64,000 nt of DNA from Ceratodon purpureus (lineage: Eukaryota; Streptophyta; Bryopsida; Pseudoditrichales; Ditrichaceae), in the NCBI GenBank assembly GCA_014871385.1, contig CM026424.1, positions 18,695,357-18,759,356 on the forward strand, given 5' to 3'. The translations under genes were made by a program, and so were the position numbers. This document shows, in pieces, positions 59,327-64,000 of the stretch. Each line of letters begins with the position of its first letter. Position 1 is the stretch's first letter. The notes beneath the pieces were generated by a model, which did no database searches, was not told the DNA's origin, and worked only from the letters and a program-made list of their open reading frames with translations.

Positions 59327-61086
59327 GTACGAACATCGTCTACGCTGGGTTCTGTTCAATAGAGCGTGCTTAATGAATGTGTTACTCGATTGTACCAGGA
59401 GACCATTAAGATACCCTCGCAGCCCTTGGCATAATGCCTCGGTGCCGAGGACCCCCATTAGGGGCTTTCACTGTGGTCTTTTTCTGTTAATTTTTAAGTT
59501 GCATTCTGTGCCCCTCTAGCAGCCTCGCAGCCCTTGGCATCAAGCCTCGGTGCCGAGGACTTATGCTGGGGGCTCCAGCTCTGGTCCTTTTATGATGTAT
59601 TCTGAGTTGCATTGTGTGCCCCTTGAGCAGCCTCGCAGCCCTTGGCATCAAGCCTCGGTGCCGAGGACTTATGCTGGGGGCTCCAGCTCTGGTCCTTTTA
59701 TGATGTATTATGAGTTGCATTGTGTGCCCCTTGAGCAGCCTCGCAGCCCTTGGCTTCATGCCTCGGTGCCGAGGACTTATGCTGGGGGCTCCTGCTCTGG
59801 TCTTGTTATGTTGATTTGTAAGTTGCATTGAGTGCCCCTCTGGGAGCCTCGCAGCCCTTGGCATAATGCCTCGGTGCCGAGGACTCCCGCTGGGGGCTCC
59901 AATTTTGGTCTTGTTATGTTAATTTGTAAATTGCATTGTGTGCCCCTTGAGCAGCCTCGCAGCCCTTGGCATCAAGCCTCGGTGCCGAGGACTTATGCTG
60001 GGGGCTCCTGCTCTGGTCTTGTTATGTTGATTTGTAAGTTGCATTGTGTGCCCCCCTAGCAGCCTCGCAGCCCTTGGCATCAAGCCTCGGTGCCGAGGAC
60101 ATATACTGGGGGCTCCAATTTTGGTCCATTTATGATGTATTCTAAGTTGCATTGTGTGCCCCCCTAGCAGCCTCGCAGCCCTTCGCTTCATGCCTCGGTG
60201 CCGAGGACTTATGCTGGGGGCTCCAATTTTGGTCCTTTTTTGTTCATTTTAAAGTTGCATACTGTGCCCCTCTAGCAGCCTCGCAGCCCTTGGCATCAAG
60301 CCTCGGTGCCGAGGACTTATGCTGGGGGCTCCAGCTCTGGTCCTTTTATGATGTATTCTGAGTTGCATTGTGTGCCCCCCTAGCAGCCTCGCAGCCCTTG
60401 GCATCATGCCTCGGTGCCGAGGACTTATGCTGGGGGCTCCAGCTCTGGTCCTTTTTTGTTCATTTTAAAGTTGCATACTGTGCCCGTGTAGCAGCCTCGC
60501 AGACCTTGGCATCAAGCCTCGGTGCCGAGGACTTATGCTGGGGGCTCCAGCTCTGGTCCTTTTTTGTTCATTTTAAAGTTGCATACTGTGCCCCTCTAGC
60601 AGCCTCGCAGCCCTTGGCATCAAGCCTCGGTGCCGAGGACTTATGCTGGGGGCTCCAGCTCTGGTCCTTTTATGATGTATTCTGAGTTGCATTGTGTGCC
60701 CCCGTAGCAGCCTCGCAGCCCTTGGCATGAAGCCTTGGTGCCGAGGACTTATGCTGGGGGCTCCAGCTGTGGTCCTTTTTTGTTCATTTTAAAGTTGCAT
60801 ACTGTGCCCCTCTAGCAGCCTCGCAGACCTTGGCATCAAGCCTCGGTGCCGAGGACTTATGCTGGGGGCTCCAGCTCTGGTCCTTTTTTGTTCATTTTAA
60901 AGTTGCATACTATGCCCCTCTAGCAGCCTCGCAGACCTTGGCATCAAGCCTCGGTGCCGAGGACTTATGCTGGGGGCTCCAGCTCTGGTCCTTTTATGAT
61001 GTATTCTGAGTTGCATTGTGTGCCCCCGTAGCAGCCTCGCAGCCCTTGGCATGAAGCCTCGGTGCCGAGGACTTATGCTGGGGGCT
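56790..61086 (+). repeat. 108-bp satellite, 36 monomers, interleaved with exons
   Basis: The core CCTCGGTGCCGAGG (6-bp palindromic arms around TG) was followed through 36 positions from 56899 to 61057. Within each block the spacing is exactly 108 bp, with no indel that I could find, although monomers differ by substitutions. A further degenerate monomer precedes 56899. The array is broken only where exons 4 and 5 sit (57.9-58.14 and 59.17-59.41 kb). A typical unit reads CCTCGCAGCCCTTGGCATCA, GCCTCGGTGCCGAGGACTTA, TGCTGGGGGCTCC, CTGGTC, then AGTTGCATTGTGTGCCCC. Because 108 is a multiple of three, frames stay open across many units on both strands; these are not called as genes. Confidence 0.96.
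57610..59790 (+). repeat. Tandem segmental duplication with 1,269-bp offset
   Basis: Every landmark of the block around exon 4 recurs 1,269 bp later around exon 5: satellite cores 57655/58924, 57763/59032, 57871/59140 and 58168/59437, the exon starts 57983/59252 and the exon ends 58057/59326. Similarity runs from about 57.61 to 58.52 kb and from about 58.88 to 59.79 kb with only a few base differences, so the duplication is recent. Extra monomers (58.5-58.9 kb) lie between the two copies. Confidence 0.9.
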
Positions 61087-61299
61087 CAGGGTTGTCACGG
61101 TCGTCCGGGACGCTTGGGACGTGGGGACGTCCGCGGACGTCCGCCAGCGCCAGGGGACGTCCTGTGATTTAGAAAAAAAAAATCACCCGCATAGGTTTCA
61201 CCACGGGGTGAAACCACATCTTCTACGCGGCGGAGGGGTTGCGGGGGAGGGTGCGGCCGTCGCCGCGGAGCGGGGGGGGGCCGTCGGACGCGTCGGGAA

Positions 61300-61790
61300 G
61301 GGGCCGTCCCCGGCGACGGCCCCTTGCCGTCGCCGCGGAGCGGGGGGCCCTCCCCGGCGACGGCCCCTAGCCGTCGCCGCGGTGGGGGGGGGGCCGTCCC
61401 CGGCGACGGCCCCTTGCCGTCGCCGCGGTGGGGGGGGCCGTCCCCGGCGACGGCCCCTAGCCGTCGCCGCGGTGGGAGAGGGCCGTCCCCGGCGACGGCC
61501 CCTTGCCGTCGCCGCGGTGGGGGGGGCCGTCCCCGGCGACGGCCCCTTGCCGTCGCCGCGCTAGGGGGGGCCGTCCCCGGCGACGGCCCCTTGCCGTCGC
61601 CGCGGTGGGGGGGGGCCGTCCCCGGCGACGGCCCCTTGCCGTCGCCGCGGTGGGGGGGGCCGTCCCCGGCGACGGCCCCTTGCCGTCACCGCGGTGGCGG
61701 GGGGCCGTCCCCGGCGACGGCACCTTGCCGTCGCCGCGGTGGGGGGGCCGTCCCCGGCGACGGCCCCTTGCCGTCGCCGCGGAGACGGCC
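61300..61790. repeat. GC-rich minisatellite, about 44-bp period, 11 copies
   Basis: The segment TCCCCGGCGACGGCCCCT, then TGCCGTCGCCGCGGTGGGGG, repeats with cores at 61308, 61352, 61398, 61442, 61487, 61531, 61575, 61620, 61664, 61709 and 61752, so spacing is 43 to 46 bp, varying with the length of the G run. Each unit holds self-complementary parts and a run of five to ten G on the plus strand. Confidence 0.93.
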
Positions 61791-62635
61791 GCAAATTTTT
61801 TTTAAAAAAATCCCGAATCTTAAAATCTTCATAACTTCTTCAAAACGTCTCCAAATCGGGCTTATGAGGTGTTTTTTGGCATCTACATTTCCTGTAGATG
61901 CCAAAAAACATCTCATAAGTCCAATTTGGACAAGTTTTGAAGAAGTTACCGGAATTTGGAGATTTCGGGGAGTTGAGGGGTCGGCCGTCGGCGGGGACGG
62001 GGGGCCGACCCCCGGGGACGGCCGTGGGGACGGCAGGCCGTCCCCGGCGACGGCCGCGGGGACGGCCGCAAATTTTAAAAAAAAATCCCGAATCTTAAAA
62101 TCTTCATAACTTCTTCAAAACGTATCCAAATCGGGCTTATGAGGTGTTTTTTGGCATCTACATTTCCTGTAGATGCCAAAAAACATCTCATAAGTCCAAT
62201 TTGGACAAGTTTTGAAGAAGTTACGGGAATTTGGAGATTTCGGGGAGTTGAGGGGTCGGCCGTCGGCGGGGACGGGGGGCCGACCCCCGGGGACGGCCGT
62301 GGGGACGGCAGGCCGTCCCCGGCGACGGCCGCGGGGACGGCCGCAAATTTTAAAAAAAAATCCCGAATCTTAAAATCTTCATAACTTCTTCAAAACGTAT
62401 CCAAATCGGGCTTATGAGGTGTTTTTTGGCATCTACATTTCCTGTAGATGCCAAAAAACATCTCATAAGTCCAATTTGGAGAATTTTTGAAGAAGTTACG
62501 GGAATTTGGAGATTTCGGGGAGTTGAGGGGTCGGCCGTCGGCGGGGACGGGGGGCCGACCCCCGGGGACGGCCGTGGGGACGGCCGGCGGTCCCCGGCGA
62601 CGGCCGCGGGGACGGCCCCCCGTCCGCTTGGAGGC
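61791..62635. repeat. Three direct repeats of about 275 bp, each with a long hairpin
   Basis: Units begin at GCAAATTT at 61791, 62068 and 62343. Each contains an inverted repeat with arms of about 57 bp and a TTTCC loop (first copy 61831-61887 and 61893-61949), with the innermost 20 or so pairs (around GGCATCTACA/TGTAGATGCC) nearly perfect, then a GC-rich part with GGGGACGG and CGTCCCC blocks. The copies are almost identical. Confidence 0.93.
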
Positions 62636-62690
62636 GGGGTCTCGCATGGCCTTCCTTCTTCTCTTGCGTTTTCTCTAGAGGCGGCCATCC

Positions 62691-64000
62691 CTCCCCTCCT
62701 CCTCTCGTCCAACCTTGACAAAAAAAATTCTATTTCTAGATACTCTAAAAACAAAATCAATACCGAATTAGAAATTTCAGACATATCCCTGAAATCATGG
62801 AAAATGTCCAAAAGATTTTGTAATCGGGATTGTGGGATCCGCCTTGATGTTGGGGTATACTTTAGAAGGAGATATTTATGCCGTTCAATTGTTGGTGCTC
62901 TACTATGGTTTGCAAACATAATCTCAATGTTTAGAAGGAAGAATCCATTTGTTTTGGAAATGAAATTATGGCCCATGGGCCTGTAGACGAGGGAGGTATA
63001 CGATGGGGGGTACAACTTAAAAGGTAATGAGAAGCTTATAAAAAATAATATTCTTTTATTTGAAGACATTAGGTAATAAAATTAAAAGAGAACTCGACAT
63101 GGATTTCTCTTACATTAATATGACAAGTTTGTATGTTTTTGGCTTTAATTTTATAAGGCAAGACAAATCCTTTTTCCATAAATGGAACATTGGAATTAAA
63201 TAAAGGATAAACTTGAAATTTAGAAATGAATTTGAATGAGAGGATGTGGAAGGTATGTTGTAGAGGACGTAACACTTAAAAATTAGATTTCAAATCAATT
63301 AGATAGAAGTTGAAATTGTGTGAAGGAGGTTGGAGGACACATTAAATAGAATTGAGGATTGTAAAGTTGAATTAGAAGTCGAAGATGGTGGACAAAAAAT
63401 TCATTATAAGTGATAGAGGATAGAAATTTAAATACAACAAATTTTAGTTCTAATAATAAATAAATTGATTAATTAATTAAAAAACCAAGCAATCTGACAA
63501 GGATGGATGTTTAATTTTAAAAGGTGAGTGAATTTTGAAGGTTTGGGAGTTGACATTAAGAGAACTGTTTCTTGCTTTTGAAATGAAAGATATGCTAGTA
63601 TTACATTTGAGTACTTGGGCAAGTGAATGCCACATTGTTTGCCTTCCATTCCTTTTAGACAAACACCAAGTCTATATGGCTTAAAGTTTAGCAAATCTCG
63701 TCAATTTTTTATTCTGAGACTTATGATTTCTTTCCATCTTAAAGGTGATTCATAATCATTATTTTTATGAATGAAAGACATAACATGTGGATTCATCTAA
63801 ATGTGGAAATACAAACACATACTTCATAGCCAAAAATTTATATTTGTTTATTTATTTATTTAAGTATTTAATTATTTTGTATTCTTTCCTTAGTTTCCGA
63901 TTCTATCTTTTATTTTTATACTTTTTCCATTTGCCTTCTATGCTACCTTCTTGTTATTTTATTATTACACTATTATTCCATTCTATACTCTGAACTTTTT
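62691..64000. other. AT-rich DNA, no gene seen
   Basis: Composition changes sharply from GC-rich to AT-rich near 62.70 kb. Frames of 60 to 80 codons occur, but none has a motif, and the frames spanning the boundary start in the GC-rich repeats. A TTTA-rich run lies at about 63845-63865. Confidence 0.5.

Larger units (their letters stand above)
61087..62690. mobile_element. GC-rich insertion with internal repeats, possible left part of an unclassified transposon
   Basis: The satellite stops inside a monomer at about 61086 and the sequence changes at CAGGGTTGTCACGGTCG, an end that resembles hAT-type termini (CAGGG...). High-GC DNA with GGACGTCC palindromes, a 44-bp minisatellite and three 275-bp repeats follows. 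No complementary right end (CAACCCTG) was found before the end of the window, so the element may continue beyond it. The long frames here (up to 261 codons) are products of the GC-rich repeats and are not genes. Confidence 0.4.

Noticed and set aside
56838-60685. Frames of 75 to 197 codons on both strands across the 108-bp satellite, with 36-residue repeats
   Set aside because: They follow from a repeat length divisible by three and occur in several frames of both strands at once. Nothing favours one frame as coding, and the related intron array has a 107-bp period.
56899-61070. CRISPR-like appearance of regularly spaced palindromic repeats
   Set aside because: The sequence between the palindromes is itself repeated, so there are no unique spacers, and the context is a plant nuclear genome.
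61121-62109. Frames of up to 261 codons rich in P, R, A and G
   Set aside because: They are translations of the 44-bp GC-rich minisatellite and the 275-bp repeats, open because of composition.

Overview
The window is nuclear DNA of a land plant. It holds an intron-rich PP4 phosphatase regulatory subunit 3 gene, a single-exon nucleolar ribosomal-L1-domain gene with telo-box-like promoter motifs, plant-type CACTA and Mutator-like transposons, and long AT-rich intergenic DNA. Relics of Tc1-like and Tigger/pogo-like transposons, which are uncommon in flowering plants, lean towards a non-seed plant (bryophyte or lycophyte), but this is inference and no species is claimed.

Layout: 1-13.2 kb is AT-rich and gene-poor, with two terminal-inverted-repeat (TIR) elements (1.46-1.91 and 8.29-9.23 kb), a Tc1 transposase fragment (3.16-3.38 kb) and a decayed Tigger-like transposase (4.9-7.5 kb). 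13.3-25.0 kb, minus strand, is the PP4R3/SMEK gene, which I resolve into 25 exons with consistent phases (1,094 codons); a 351-bp TIR element sits in one intron. 25.0-30.6 kb is its 5' leader followed by AT-rich DNA, including a perfect 47-bp inverted repeat. 30.8-31.9 kb is the L1-domain gene. 31.9-38.9 kb has no gene I can recognise.

38.9-48.2 kb, minus strand, looks like a CACTA (En/Spm) transposon: a four-exon TNP2-type transposase with all frames open (1,195 aa) and downstream an unknown three-exon gene ending in a charged, probably coiled-coil region. A 737-bp TIR element lies between them. 49.8-54.1 kb, minus strand, is a two-exon Mutator-like transposase of about 1,190 aa with a WRKY-GCM1-like zinc finger, a DDE core and a SWIM finger. 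Its only intron carries a 107-bp tandem repeat. Upstream is a 151-aa gene whose product resembles the transposase N-terminus.

55.5 kb onward, plus strand, is the most unusual part: a gene made of short symmetrical phase-0 exons that share a GG...ATPSNNQ theme, separated by arrays of a 108-bp satellite (36 monomers, 56.8-61.1 kb). This satellite is the same family as the repeat in the transposase intron, and it lies in the sense orientation of both divergently transcribed genes. The array is interrupted at 61.09 kb by GC-rich DNA carrying a 44-bp minisatellite and three 275-bp repeats, each with a long hairpin; the window ends in AT-rich DNA without genes. No LTR, retrovirus-like or other capsid-bearing element, tRNA, rRNA or CRISPR array was seen.
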